Assembly: GCA_002371075.1 (NCBI GenBank)
Contig: DFFS01000062.1
Span: 1 to 44,015, forward strand
Reading direction: 5' to 3'
Origin: Christensenella sp. UBA3770
GTDB taxonomy: Bacteria; Bacillota; Clostridia; Christensenellales; CAG-1252
Length of the DNA stretch: 44,015 bases
Below the pieces are notes generated by a model. That model did not search any database. It was not told the origin of the DNA and was given only the letters and a program-made list of their open reading frames with translations. A program made the translations under genes and the position numbers. Below, piece by piece: positions 7,581 to 14,899 of this stretch. Every line of letters begins with the position of its first letter. The first letter of the stretch is position 1.

Positions 7581-8441
7581 ATGGACGCTTTGCTCAACTA
7601 TTTCGAAAAAGACACTTTCGGCTGGCTCTCCATTGTGGATGCGGTCGTGCTCGTGGTCTTTCTCGTCGCGGTCATGGTTTTTTTCTTCCGCAAGAAGAAC
7701 TACCGCGTCGGGTTGTTCTTCGTTTTGTTCACGTTGATCATCGTCGGGCTTGACGTGGCGATCGCGTTTTTCAGGATACGTTCCATCTTCTTCACACGGG
7801 AGATATTGCGTTTCTTGGCAATCATCTTTATCGTTGCCAGCGCGGTGGTTTACCAGTCGGATCTGAAACTGCTGTTTGCCAAGTACTCCGGTCAGACGGA
7901 AGAAAACGTCTATGCCAAGCTTCACAACACCCGCAACGAGGACGACCTGCGCTATGCTTCCGGTGAGATCGTCAAGGCGTGCCAAAACCTTGCCAAAAAC
8001 AACATCGGCGCCCTGATCGTGGTTTGTCCCACCATCATCTCTTCCAACATGTTGGACACGGGCATTCGCTTAAACAGCGCGTTGTCCGCGCCGCTCCTTG
8101 AAAGCATTTTCAACCCCCACGCCCCCCTTCATGACGGCGCCGTGATCATCAAAAACAACGTGATCCTCGCCGCGGGGTGCTTCCTGCCTCTTTCGCAAAA
8201 CCCCGCCATCAGCAAGGATCTCGGCACTCGTCACCGCGCCGCGATCGGCATCACGGAGGAAACCGACGTTATGACCATCGTCGTCAGTGAAGAGACGGGT
8301 ATCATCAGTTTGGTGCAAAACGGCGACATCAAGCGCTACATCACGGGCGAAAAGTTGATGGACGCCTTGGACGCCGCATTCGGCATTGCCGACCTCAGCC
8401 GCAGAAATTCGAGACAGTTCGGGAGGAACGCAAAAAGGTAA
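7581..8441 (+). CDS. cdaA: Diadenylate cyclase, CdaA/DacA type
   Basis: This 286-aa membrane enzyme joins two ATP into cyclic di-AMP, a second messenger that controls potassium and osmolyte uptake and cell-wall balance in Firmicutes. Three hydrophobic segments fill the first 95 residues, followed by the DAC domain with PLHDGAVII and TRHRAAIG, the DGA and RHR motifs of the catalytic site. The ATG at 7581 is preferred over an in-frame GTG at 7572 because GAGGTGA at 7569-7575 is correctly spaced for the ATG. In most Firmicutes cdaA is followed by the regulator cdaR and glmM; here a DUF1015 gene follows with a one-base overlap. AT-rich sequence at 7541-7550 (ATATATTATA) may hold the -10 box, with no clear -35. 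Confidence 0.93.
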   Translation: MDALLNYFEKDTFGWLSIVDAVVLVVFLVAVMVFFFRKKNYRVGLFFVLFTLIIVGLDVAIAFFRIRSIFFTREILRFLAIIFIVASAVVYQSDLKLLFAKYSGQTEENVYAKLHNTRNEDDLRYASGEIVKACQNLAKNNIGALIVVCPTIISSNMLDTGIRLNSALSAPLLESIFNPHAPLHDGAVIIKNNVILAAGCFLPLSQNPAISKDLGTRHRAAIGITEETDVMTIVVSEETGIISLVQNGDIKRYITGEKLMDALDAAFGIADLSRRNSRQFGRNAKR

Positions 8442-9664
8442 TGAAAGACATCGTGAAAGTACCGCGCGTCCTTTTGCCAACGGAGGACGTTGACCTAAAA
8501 AAATGGGCTGTCATCGCCTGCGACCAATTCACCTCGCAGGGTCAGTATTGGCAAAAGCTCAAGGATTACTGCGGCGAAACGTCCGCGCTCAACATCATTT
8601 TCCCGGAGTATTATTTGGAAAAGGGCAGCATGGAGGAAAGGATCGAAAGCATCAATTCCTATATGCGCCGCTATCTTTCCGAGGGCGTCTTTCGTGAGAT
8701 CGACGGCGTGATCTTGACCGAGCGCGTCACTTCCTACGGACACAAACGCACCGGTCTTTTGTTGGCGCTCGATCTTGAAAAATACGATTTTACAAAAAGC
8801 GATCTTCCCATTCGTGCCACGGAAGCCACGGTCAAAGAGCGTCTTCCCGTTCGCTTGCGCATTCGTGAAAACGCGCCGTTGGAGCTCCCGCACGTCTTGA
8901 TCCTGATCGACGATGAGGATCGTGCCGTTATCGAACCTGCTCGCGCAAGCGTTTCGGAGGCGGACCTTCTCTATTCCACCGAGCTCAACATGAACGGCGG
9001 CTCGATCAAGGGCTATCTGTTAAAAGACCCCGGTGTCATCATTGACAAACTTCTATCTTTGGCAGATGAGGACAGGATGCTTCGCCGCTACGGCAACAGA
9101 TCCCCCTTTCTGTTTGCGGTGGGGGACGGCAACCACTCCGTCGCCACGGCAAAGCTTTTGTGGGAGAGGATCAAACCCACCTTGACCGAAAGCGAAAGGG
9201 AGGCGCACCCCGCCCGCTACGTTCTTGCGGAAGTGGTCAACCTCTACGAGGAGGACCTTGTCTTTGAGGCGATCCATCGCGTTGTCTTTGGCGTCGGAGA
9301 GTCCTTTATTGAGGAGATGAGCCAAAGCCTTTCGGGCGATGGCCACATTTCGCTTTTGTATCGTGACAAAATGTACGGCATTTCCGTTCCCCGCGTTGCG
9401 GCGGAGGCGGTCAAAGCGGTGCAGGAGTTTATCGACGGCTACATTTCTTCGCACGAGGGCGTTTCGGTGGATTACATTCACGGTGACGGCAATCTTGCGG
9501 AGGTGGCGGCGGCTAAGGACGGCGTTGCGGTCTTTATGCCCGTGATGGAAAAGCGGGATCTTTTCCCCTACGTCGTCAAACACGGTTCTCTGCCGAGAAA
9601 GACCTTCTCCATGGGGGAGGCTGAGGAGAAGAGGTATTACTTGGAGGCACGCAAAATCGTTTGA
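8441..9664 (+). CDS. DUF1015 family protein
   Basis: This 407-aa cytosolic protein belongs to DUF1015 (COG4198). The N-terminus has PRVLLPTEDVD and ACDQFTSQ, and the family core motif G-D-G-N-H-S lies at about residues 227-232, followed by VATAK. The family is distantly related to the ParB/Srx-fold serine kinase SerK, where a D-G-H-H-R motif is catalytic. Here the second position of the H-H pair is N-H, so activity cannot be assumed. It starts on the last base of the cdaA stop (TAATG) and is surely co-transcribed with it. The last bases of the gene form the left arm of the long palindrome that begins the 122-bp repeat field. Confidence 0.85.
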   Translation: MKDIVKVPRVLLPTEDVDLKKWAVIACDQFTSQGQYWQKLKDYCGETSALNIIFPEYYLEKGSMEERIESINSYMRRYLSEGVFREIDGVILTERVTSYGHKRTGLLLALDLEKYDFTKSDLPIRATEATVKERLPVRLRIRENAPLELPHVLILIDDEDRAVIEPARASVSEADLLYSTELNMNGGSIKGYLLKDPGVIIDKLLSLADEDRMLRRYGNRSPFLFAVGDGNHSVATAKLLWERIKPTLTESEREAHPARYVLAEVVNLYEEDLVFEAIHRVVFGVGESFIEEMSQSLSGDGHISLLYRDKMYGISVPRVAAEAVKAVQEFIDGYISSHEGVSVDYIHGDGNLAEVAAAKDGVAVFMPVMEKRDLFPYVVKHGSLPRKTFSMGEAEEKRYYLEARKIV

Positions 9665-10080
9665 GGGCACGATCATCGTGCATCTCTGTGTTTCTGCCTT
9701 CATCGACGACCGGTCACGTACAAGGAGTACGCTCCCGCCCGTCGCTTCGTCGAGCCTTGATCTGCACGCGATCGTGCCCTCAAACCCGGAGGTTGGCATC
9801 TGCATCTCTGCGTTACTGGCAGCGCCATCGAATGGTCACGTACAAGGAGTACGCTCCCGCCCGTCGCTTCGTCGAGCCTTGATCTGCACGCGATCGTGCC
9901 CTCAAACCCGGAGGTCGGTATCTGCATCTCTGCGTTACCGGCAGCGTCATCGAATGGTCACGTACACGGAGTACGCTCCCATCCGCTCCCTCGCCGAGCC
10001 TTGATCTGCACGCGATCGTGCCCTCAAAATCGGGTTTGGTGTTTGGAAGCTCTGCGTTTCTGCCTTCATCGGCGTGCGTC
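9664..10080. repeat. 122-bp tandem palindromic repeat, three units plus a partial fourth
   Basis: The block GCATCTCTG starts at 9680, 9802 and 9924, and a diverged copy lines up at 10046: an exact 122-base period. The core TCACGTACAAGGAGTACG lies at 9714 and 9836, and with one change (ACACGGAG) at 9958. Each full unit ends in GATCGTGCCCTC (9770, 9892, 10014), which pairs with GAGGGCACGATC at 9664-9675, at the DUF1015 stop codon. Unit 1 can therefore fold as one long nested hairpin. Unit 3 has changes in the middle arm (ATCCGCTCCC). The rest of 10081-10191 holds short hairpins and the lysC ribosome binding site; I see no lysine riboswitch and no T-tailed terminator. Confidence 0.9.
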
Positions 10081-10191
10081 TTCTGCATCAAACTCAGGCG
10101 ATGTATGGTGACATCCCTGCTTAAAAGCAGGATCCGATTATAAATGAAAAACAAGAAGCCACAGCGCGTGGCGTAAAGAAAGGAGAAAGAT

Positions 10192-11505
10192 ATGAAAGTT
10201 TGCAAATTCGGCGGCAGCAGTATGGCGTCGGGTGAAACCATCAAAAAGGTTGCCGAGATCATCCGTTCGGATGCGGATAGAAAGTTTGTTGTCGTTTCCG
10301 CGCCGGGCAAGAGGTTCAAAGAAGACATCAAGATCACGGACAGTCTTTTAAACGCCTATGCGGAGTGCAAAAAGGGCAAAGCGCTTGACAAGCTTTTGGC
10401 GCCCATTTTTGAGCGTTTCGTAGGCATCGCAACAGACCTTGGCATACAGGACAAGGTGGATTTGACGTCTGTTTTCAAGGAGATCGAGCAGGGCATCGTC
10501 GCTTCGCCCATTCCCGACTTTGCGGCGGCGCAGGGCGAAAGGCTTTCCGCAATGCTTCTTGCGGCGTATCTCGGCTATGAGTTCATCGACGCGCGTGAGA
10601 TCATTCGCTTTGCGGATAACGGCGTTTTTAACGCCGAGTACACAAACGATCTTGCTCGCAAGCGTCTTTCGGACAAGCAGGCGGGCGTGGTGATCCCGGG
10701 CTTTTACGGCAGCACTTCCAGTGGGCAGATCCGCACGTTCAGCCGCGGCGGCAGTGACGTGACTGGCGCCATCGTTGCGCGTGCCGTCAAGGCGGAGATC
10801 TATGAGAACTGGACGGACGTCAACGGCTTTTTGACCGCCGATCCCCGCATTGTGGAGAACCCCAAGCCCATTCCCGAGCTTTCCTATCGTGAGCTCAGAG
10901 AGCTTTCCTACATGGGCGCAAACGTGCTCCATCCCGAGAGCATTTTCCCCGTCAGAAAGGCAAACATCCCCATCAACATCAAAAACACGTTTGACCCGCA
11001 AAATCCCGGCACGATGATCCTGCCCGGCGTGTTGCAGCACGACCGCCTGATCACGGGCATCGCGGGCAAAAAGGGCTTTGTCAGCATCCTCATCGAGAAG
11101 TCGATGATGAACAACGAGATCGGCTTTACCAGAAAGCTCCTTTCCGTTTTGGAAAACCTCAATATGAGTTTTGAGCACTTGCCGAGCGGCATTGACACGA
11201 TGACCCTGATCATTGCGGACAGCGAGATCGGAAACAAGCTTCAAGAGCTTGTGGGCGGCATTCGCGAGGCGGTCAGTCCCGATCGTTTGGAGATCCAGTC
11301 CGACCTTGCCTTGATCGCAACCGTCGGTCACGGCATGGCGTATAAGCCGGGCACGGCGTCCCGTTTGTTTACGGCGCTCTCCCGCGTCGGCGTCAACATC
11401 AAAATGATCGACCAAGGCTCCAGCGAGCTCAACATCATCGTGGCTGTTTCGGGCGAGGATTACGAGAAAGCGATCAACGCCATTTACGAAGAATTTATCA
11501 ACTGA
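10192..11505 (+). CDS. lysC: Aspartate kinase
   Basis: This 437-aa enzyme phosphorylates L-aspartate, the first step toward lysine, threonine, methionine and diaminopimelate for cell wall. The N-terminus KFGGSSMAS is the amino-acid kinase signature. GFYGSTSSGQIRTFSRGGSD with TGA after it (about 167-190) and WTDVNGFLTADPRIV are the substrate and nucleotide motifs. The C-terminal 130 residues hold two ACT-type segments (FVSILIEKSMMNNEIGF and LALIATVGHGM), the allosteric sites for end-product control. The start has AGGAG seven bases upstream. It shares an operon with the ROK kinase 8 bases downstream. thrC lies 15.5 kb away, not in the same operon. Confidence 0.95.
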   Translation: MKVCKFGGSSMASGETIKKVAEIIRSDADRKFVVVSAPGKRFKEDIKITDSLLNAYAECKKGKALDKLLAPIFERFVGIATDLGIQDKVDLTSVFKEIEQGIVASPIPDFAAAQGERLSAMLLAAYLGYEFIDAREIIRFADNGVFNAEYTNDLARKRLSDKQAGVVIPGFYGSTSSGQIRTFSRGGSDVTGAIVARAVKAEIYENWTDVNGFLTADPRIVENPKPIPELSYRELRELSYMGANVLHPESIFPVRKANIPINIKNTFDPQNPGTMILPGVLQHDRLITGIAGKKGFVSILIEKSMMNNEIGFTRKLLSVLENLNMSFEHLPSGIDTMTLIIADSEIGNKLQELVGGIREAVSPDRLEIQSDLALIATVGHGMAYKPGTASRLFTALSRVGVNIKMIDQGSSELNIIVAVSGEDYEKAINAIYEEFIN

Positions 11506-11513
11506 GGTGAACT

Positions 11514-12470
11514 ATGATCTATGCAGGTGTGGACGTCGGCGGGATGAGCATCAAGTGCTGTCTTGCCACGGAAAAGGGTGAGATCCTTGTAAAAGACAGC
11601 TTTGTGACCAAGCAGGGCATCACGTGTGCCGAAATGGCGGAGCAAACCGCCGATTGCATCAAAGCCATTGCCAAAAAGGCGGGCGTCGATCTCAAAGAGA
11701 TCGTCTCCCTCGGTATGGGAACGCCCGGCACGGTGGACGGCAAAAAGGGTGAGATCGTTTATTCCAACAACATCAAGTTGGAGCACGCCCCCATCGTTGC
11801 CGAAATGAAAAAGCACCTTTCGTGTCCCGTTTACGTGGGCAACGACGCCAACGCGGCTGCCCTCGGTGAGGCGGTCTTCGGCGCGGCAAAAGGCTTCTCC
11901 GACGTCGTTTTGATCACGCTTGGCACGGGCGTCGGCACCGGTATCGTCGCAAACGGACACATGATCACCGGAAAGGGCGGCGCGGGCGCGGAGGGAGGTC
12001 ACATCGTGATCCGTATGAACGGCGCGCCTTGTTCCTGCGGCAACCGCGGCTGCTTTGAAGCCTATGCTTCCGCATCGGCGCTTCTTAAACAAACGGAAGC
12101 GGCGGTGGCAAAGCACCCCGACAGCTTGCTTGCCTCTCTTTGGAAGGAGAAAGGCAAAAGCGGCATCGTCCCCTTTGACGCGGCAAAAGCGGGGGACAAA
12201 GCGGGGCTTAAGGTCGTGCGCAATTACGTAAATTACGTCGCCTTGGGGCTTGCGGGCTTGGTCAACGTTTTCCGTCCCGACGTGGTTTTGATCGGGGGCG
12301 GCATCAGCAATCAAGGGGATTATTTGATCAAAAAGGTTTCGCGCAAACTCAATTCCATCGTGTATGGCGCAGGGGTGAACCCGAGAGTCAAAGTCAAGAC
12401 TGCGGAACTGAAGAATGATGCTGGGTTGTTGGGGGCGGTCGCCCTCGCCGTTAGAGGTGCCGACGCATAA
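11514..12470 (+). CDS. ROK-family sugar kinase (glucokinase-like)
   Basis: This 318-aa protein has the ROK layout: an ATP-phosphate loop GVDVGGMSIK at residues 5-14, sugar-contacting GNDANAAALGE at about 110-120, LGTGVGTG at about 138-145, and the zinc motif C-S-C-G-N-R-G-C-F-E near 176-185. The E-G-G-H segment (about 162) supplies zinc and sugar ligands. Such proteins phosphorylate glucose or a related hexose; the absence of an N-terminal DNA-binding domain makes it an enzyme rather than a repressor. The ATG is preceded by GAGGTGA. Its 3' end (GGTGCCGACG at 12456-12465) forms the left arm of the next nested palindrome. Confidence 0.9.
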   Translation: MIYAGVDVGGMSIKCCLATEKGEILVKDSFVTKQGITCAEMAEQTADCIKAIAKKAGVDLKEIVSLGMGTPGTVDGKKGEIVYSNNIKLEHAPIVAEMKKHLSCPVYVGNDANAAALGEAVFGAAKGFSDVVLITLGTGVGTGIVANGHMITGKGGAGAEGGHIVIRMNGAPCSCGNRGCFEAYASASALLKQTEAAVAKHPDSLLASLWKEKGKSGIVPFDAAKAGDKAGLKVVRNYVNYVALGLAGLVNVFRPDVVLIGGGISNQGDYLIKKVSRKLNSIVYGAGVNPRVKVKTAELKNDAGLLGAVALAVRGADA

Positions 12471-12581
12471 AACGGCATCTACTTCGTTTCTGTCTGCGCC
12501 ATTGCGACATCACGTACAAGGAGTACGCTCAATCGCAATGTCTTGTCGAGCCTTGTATCTACCGTCTTCTTCGTCGGCACC
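12456..12581. repeat. Nested palindrome of the CACGTAC family, unit at the 3' end of the ROK gene
   Basis: Three tiers are visible: outer arms GGTGCCGACG (12456-12465) and CGTCGGCACC (12572-12581), middle arms CATTGCGA (12510 region) and TCGCAATG (12533-12540), and the inner hairpin CGTAC-AAGGA-GTACG. GCATCT near the left side and GTCGAGCCTTG near the right side are shared with the 122-bp units at 9664-10025. The outer left arm lies in the CDS end, as in the DUF1015 case. Confidence 0.85.
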
Positions 12582-12836
12582 CGAGTAATTATATTGGCGC
12601 GACCCGTAATAATGCATTAGAATCGTTTGTCTTCAAACCACTCTGCGTTGTCGCCGGAATAATGGCTTGCCGAACCGAAGGTCCGCGTAGCCGGGGGCAT
12701 AGCGCGCATTGTATCTACCGTCTTCTGCGTCGGCTCCTAAGTGATTGTATAGGCGCAATCGTTAATTTTGTATTAGAAGTGGCGTTTGTCTTCACACCAC
12801 TCTGCGTTGTCGCCGAGTGAAAGAGTTTGCAAGCGA
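12555..12836. repeat. Degenerate 156-bp direct repeat
   Basis: GTATCTACCGTCTTCT occurs at 12555 and 12711, 156 bases apart. CACTCTGCGTTGTCGCCG recurs at the matching offsets, near 12639 and 12798, with diverged sequence between. The only ORF over it is a short minus-strand shadow. The region between the ROK kinase and the flavodoxin (12471-13022) holds no gene that I can support. Confidence 0.75.
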
Positions 12837-12903
12837 ACCGTTGCGGATAAACTATTAGACGCCTTATTGCGTCGCAGACTGTCCATAACGACGGCGCTGC
12901 CGT

Positions 12904-12987
12904 CAATTCATGAAGCAGAGCTTCAATTCATGGCGACAGCCAATTCATGACCATAGGTCAATTCATTGCGCAATGCGCCGCAATTCC
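12904..12987. repeat. Array of four different mini-hairpins on a CAATTCAT spacer
   Basis: CAATTCAT occurs at 12904, 12924, 12941 and 12959, with CAATTC at 12981. Each gap is filled by a different short palindrome: GAAGCAGAGCTTC, GGCGACAGCC, GACCATAGGTC and GCGCAATGCGC. The spacer is constant while the stems are unrelated in sequence, so this is not a simple tandem duplication and not a CRISPR array, whose constant part would be the palindrome. It ends 35 bases before the flavodoxin start. Confidence 0.85.
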
Positions 12988-13022
12988 TTATTCCTAATTT
13001 CTATTTATAATAAGGGGGCATC

Positions 13023-13472
13023 ATGAACACGTTATTCCTATACTACAGTTTTTCGGGGAACGGTGACTTGGTCGCCGATCGTTTGCGTGAGAAGGGGGCG
13101 GAAGTGCGCAAGGTTTTGCCCCAAAAGCCTCTTCCGCGGTCCTTTTTCGGGGCCATTTTCAAAGGCGGTTTTCTTGCCGCGATCGGGCACAAGGCAAAGT
13201 TGCAGCCGTGGGACAACGGCTTAGATGGGTTCGACCGCGTTGTGATCGGCTCTCCGATATGGAACGGGCGTTTCAGCTGTCCGATCAACACGGTGTTGAC
13301 CTCCGTTGATCTTGCGGGGAAGGAAGTGTTTTTTGTCTTTTACGCAGCCAGTGGCACGGCGCCCAAGGCGCTTGCTCGCATTCAAAAGGAATATCCTGCC
13401 GCAAAAGTCGTCGTGCTCAAAGAGCCCAAGAAGTACTCCGACGAACTCAACAAGTTGGACGAACTCTTTTAA
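13023..13472 (+). CDS. Flavodoxin-like protein
   Basis: This 149-aa protein has a flavodoxin fold: the FMN phosphate loop lies in YYSFSGNGDL (residues 7-16), and the second loop in VVIGSPIWNGRFSCPINT (about 73-90) has the S-P-x-W-x-G pattern that packs on the isoalloxazine ring. FFVFYAASGTAPKA (about 103-116) is the third loop. Such small flavoproteins carry electrons or act as NAD(P)H-dependent reductases; the partner is unknown. AGGGGG at 13013-13018 is the ribosome binding site. The stop is only 18 bases from the transposase stop of the IS110 element, so the insertion sits right behind this gene. Confidence 0.85.
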   Translation: MNTLFLYYSFSGNGDLVADRLREKGAEVRKVLPQKPLPRSFFGAIFKGGFLAAIGHKAKLQPWDNGLDGFDRVVIGSPIWNGRFSCPINTVLTSVDLAGKEVFFVFYAASGTAPKALARIQKEYPAAKVVVLKEPKKYSDELNKLDELF

Positions 13473-13490
13473 TAACGGCGGCTTGTTTTC

Positions 13491-14669
13491 TTAGGTGACG
13501 TTTTGTTGCGGTTTTGTGTAAGGCTTGCCGCTTGTCAGCACCGCAAAAAGGATGCGAACCATCTTTTTCATGCCGTGGGAAAGAGCAACGAAAAAGTGCT
13601 TTCCCTCGGCACGTTTTTTGTCTATATAGGCGCGCATCACAGGGTCAAGCACGTAGGCGGCTTTGGTGGCTTGAAAGATGGCGTTCCTTAGGTATTTTGA
13701 ACCCTTTTTTACCATCGACGTGCGCGTCAAAACAAACTTACCCGACTGATAGATCGTGGGTTCGCACCCAACGTAGGCAAGCAGCTTTGCGTCGCTGTCA
13801 AAGTTTTTGACGTTTCCGATTTCGGCAAGGATCGTGGCGCCGGTGTTGACGCCGATGCCGGGGATCGTCAGGATCGGGGTGTTGATCCGCTCCAAAATGC
13901 GACGGAGTTTTTCCTCCACCGAAAGCAATTCCCCTTCCAAAAAGGCAATATGCTTTGCAATGTGCTTAAGTTCGTAGGCGTCGCCGGCGTTATTTGTCCC
14001 GATGCTGTTCTCGGCGGCTTCGATCAATTCGTCGGCGCGTTTGCCGTATCTGCCGTAACTCATTTTGTCCAGGTTTTTTATCAGTTGATCCCTGTTTGCG
14101 GATAGCACCTCGCGCGGGGAGGAATAGCGCCCGATCAGCTCGATCGCGCTCCTGTAGTTGACGTTAAAATGCTTTTCAAATTCCGGAAAGACCAGTTGCA
14201 GCACGCGGCGGTAGCGGTTTTTGGTGATCTGCACCGTCTTTTGCACGCGATAGCGATAGCGGGTGAGCGATCGAAGAATGCGCACGTCGTTGTTGACGTG
14301 GCGCCGCTTTTCGGGGTCGGTCTTTGCCGTCACTTCGGCAATGTAGCGGGCGTCGCTCTTGTCCGTTTTTGTGTTTCTGAGTGACTTTGACTTGCGGTAA
14401 AGGTTTACCTTTAAGGGGTTCAGCGCGATCACCTTGTATTCCTTTTCCTTTAAAAATTCCATGAGGTTGTTTGAGTAGTGCCCCGTGTATTCCAGCCCCA
14501 CTTTGACCTCTTCCTTGCGGCGTTTGTTTGTTTTGATCAGGCTGTCAAACCGCTCAAACCCCTCTTTGGAGTTTTCAAAACTGCAGTTGTCCACCACCAC
14601 CGCGCCGCCATCTCGCATAATGTGACAGTCGTGCTTGTCCTTTGCCACGTCGATCCCGATATAAATCAT
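13491..14669 (-). CDS. IS110-family transposase (DEDD/serine bridge recombinase)
   Basis: This 392-aa recombinase starts with YIGIDVAKDKHD, giving the first aspartate of the RuvC-like DEDD site (D7), followed by E in VGLEYTG and the aspartates of NTKTDKSDARYIA. The C-terminal Transposase_20 domain has ILTIPGIGVNTGATILAEIG and then RTSMVKKGSKYLR, which carries the serine used for strand exchange in this family. The ATG at 14669 is chosen over an upstream start because GGAGGAGAGG precedes it and the first residue aligns with the family. Full length and no frameshift suggest it is functional. It is convergent with the flavodoxin gene. Confidence 0.95.
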   Translation of the reverse strand: MIYIGIDVAKDKHDCHIMRDGGAVVVDNCSFENSKEGFERFDSLIKTNKRRKEEVKVGLEYTGHYSNNLMEFLKEKEYKVIALNPLKVNLYRKSKSLRNTKTDKSDARYIAEVTAKTDPEKRRHVNNDVRILRSLTRYRYRVQKTVQITKNRYRRVLQLVFPEFEKHFNVNYRSAIELIGRYSSPREVLSANRDQLIKNLDKMSYGRYGKRADELIEAAENSIGTNNAGDAYELKHIAKHIAFLEGELLSVEEKLRRILERINTPILTIPGIGVNTGATILAEIGNVKNFDSDAKLLAYVGCEPTIYQSGKFVLTRTSMVKKGSKYLRNAIFQATKAAYVLDPVMRAYIDKKRAEGKHFFVALSHGMKKMVRILFAVLTSGKPYTKPQQNVT

Positions 14670-14692
14670 ATCCTCTCCTCCTTTGCGTTTAT

Positions 14693-14789
14693 AAAAAATG
14701 CGGCGAAACCGCCGCATACGCTCCGCCCCGTATCCTCCTCGTAAAAACGACAAGCGTTAGGTATTGTAAAAACCGGATTGACGGAGCGC
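14693..14789 (-). ncRNA. Candidate IS110 leader RNA (possible bridge RNA)
   Basis: On the minus strand a TATAAT box (14801-14796) precedes a segment of about 97 bases. CGCTCCG (788-782 of 14.7 kb) pairs with CGGAGCG (725-719), closing a loop of about 56 bases that contains smaller hairpins such as CGT-TTTT-ACG and ACAA...TTGT. A perfect 8-bp terminator hairpin, ATGCGGCG-GTTT-CGCCGCAT with a T run, follows at 717-693. The transposase ribosome binding site comes next. A promoter, folded RNA and terminator in the 5' non-coding end is the arrangement of IS110 bridge RNAs, although those known are longer. The assignment is by position and structure. Confidence 0.6.
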
Positions 14790-14795
14790 AACATC

Positions 14796-14801
14796 ATTAT
14801 A
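14796..14801 (-). promoter_or_regulatory. Extended -10 box for the IS110 leader RNA
   Basis: The minus strand reads TGTTATAATG, a TATAAT with an extended TGn element. No good -35 hexamer lies 17 bases upstream (it reads CCCTTT). In IS110 elements the -35 may be supplied by the other end after circularisation, which could explain a strong lone -10 near the left end. Confidence 0.5.
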
Positions 14802-14843
14802 ACACATTTTATCGCATAAAAGGGAGGGGACATACGGATTTCC

Positions 14844-14872
14844 TTTACTTTGCGCCGCAGGCGTGGTATAAT
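14844..14872 (+). promoter_or_regulatory. Promoter of the dehydrogenase-like gene
   Basis: TTTACT (14844-14849), a 17-base spacer and TATAAT (14867-14872) with an extended TGG element. The ribosome binding site AGGAAGG follows, and the ATG is at 14900. Confidence 0.7.
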
Positions 14873-14899
14873 AATCCTACCTTGTAAGGAAGGTGTGAT

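Larger units (their letters stand above)
13473..14801 (-). mobile_element. IS110-family insertion element (ends approximate)
   Basis: The element holds one transposase gene and a non-coding left end of about 130 bases. IS110 elements usually lack terminal inverted repeats and target duplications, so exact ends cannot be read from one copy. On the right, the end must lie within 13473-13490, between the flavodoxin and transposase stops. On the left, it must lie upstream of the leader RNA (14789) and downstream of the neighbouring promoter (14844). The gene is intact, so the element may be active. Confidence 0.75.

Noticed and set aside
9664..10025. CRISPR array
   Set aside because: The period is 122 bases, the whole unit is repeated including what would be spacers, and no cas genes are present.
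10030..10191. Lysine riboswitch or T-box in front of lysC
   Set aside because: I find neither the conserved lysine aptamer segments nor the T-box sequence, and no T-tailed terminator.
12715..12906. 63-codon minus-strand ORF in the second repeat field
   Set aside because: It covers the degenerate 156-bp repeat, has no ribosome binding site and no recognisable protein features.
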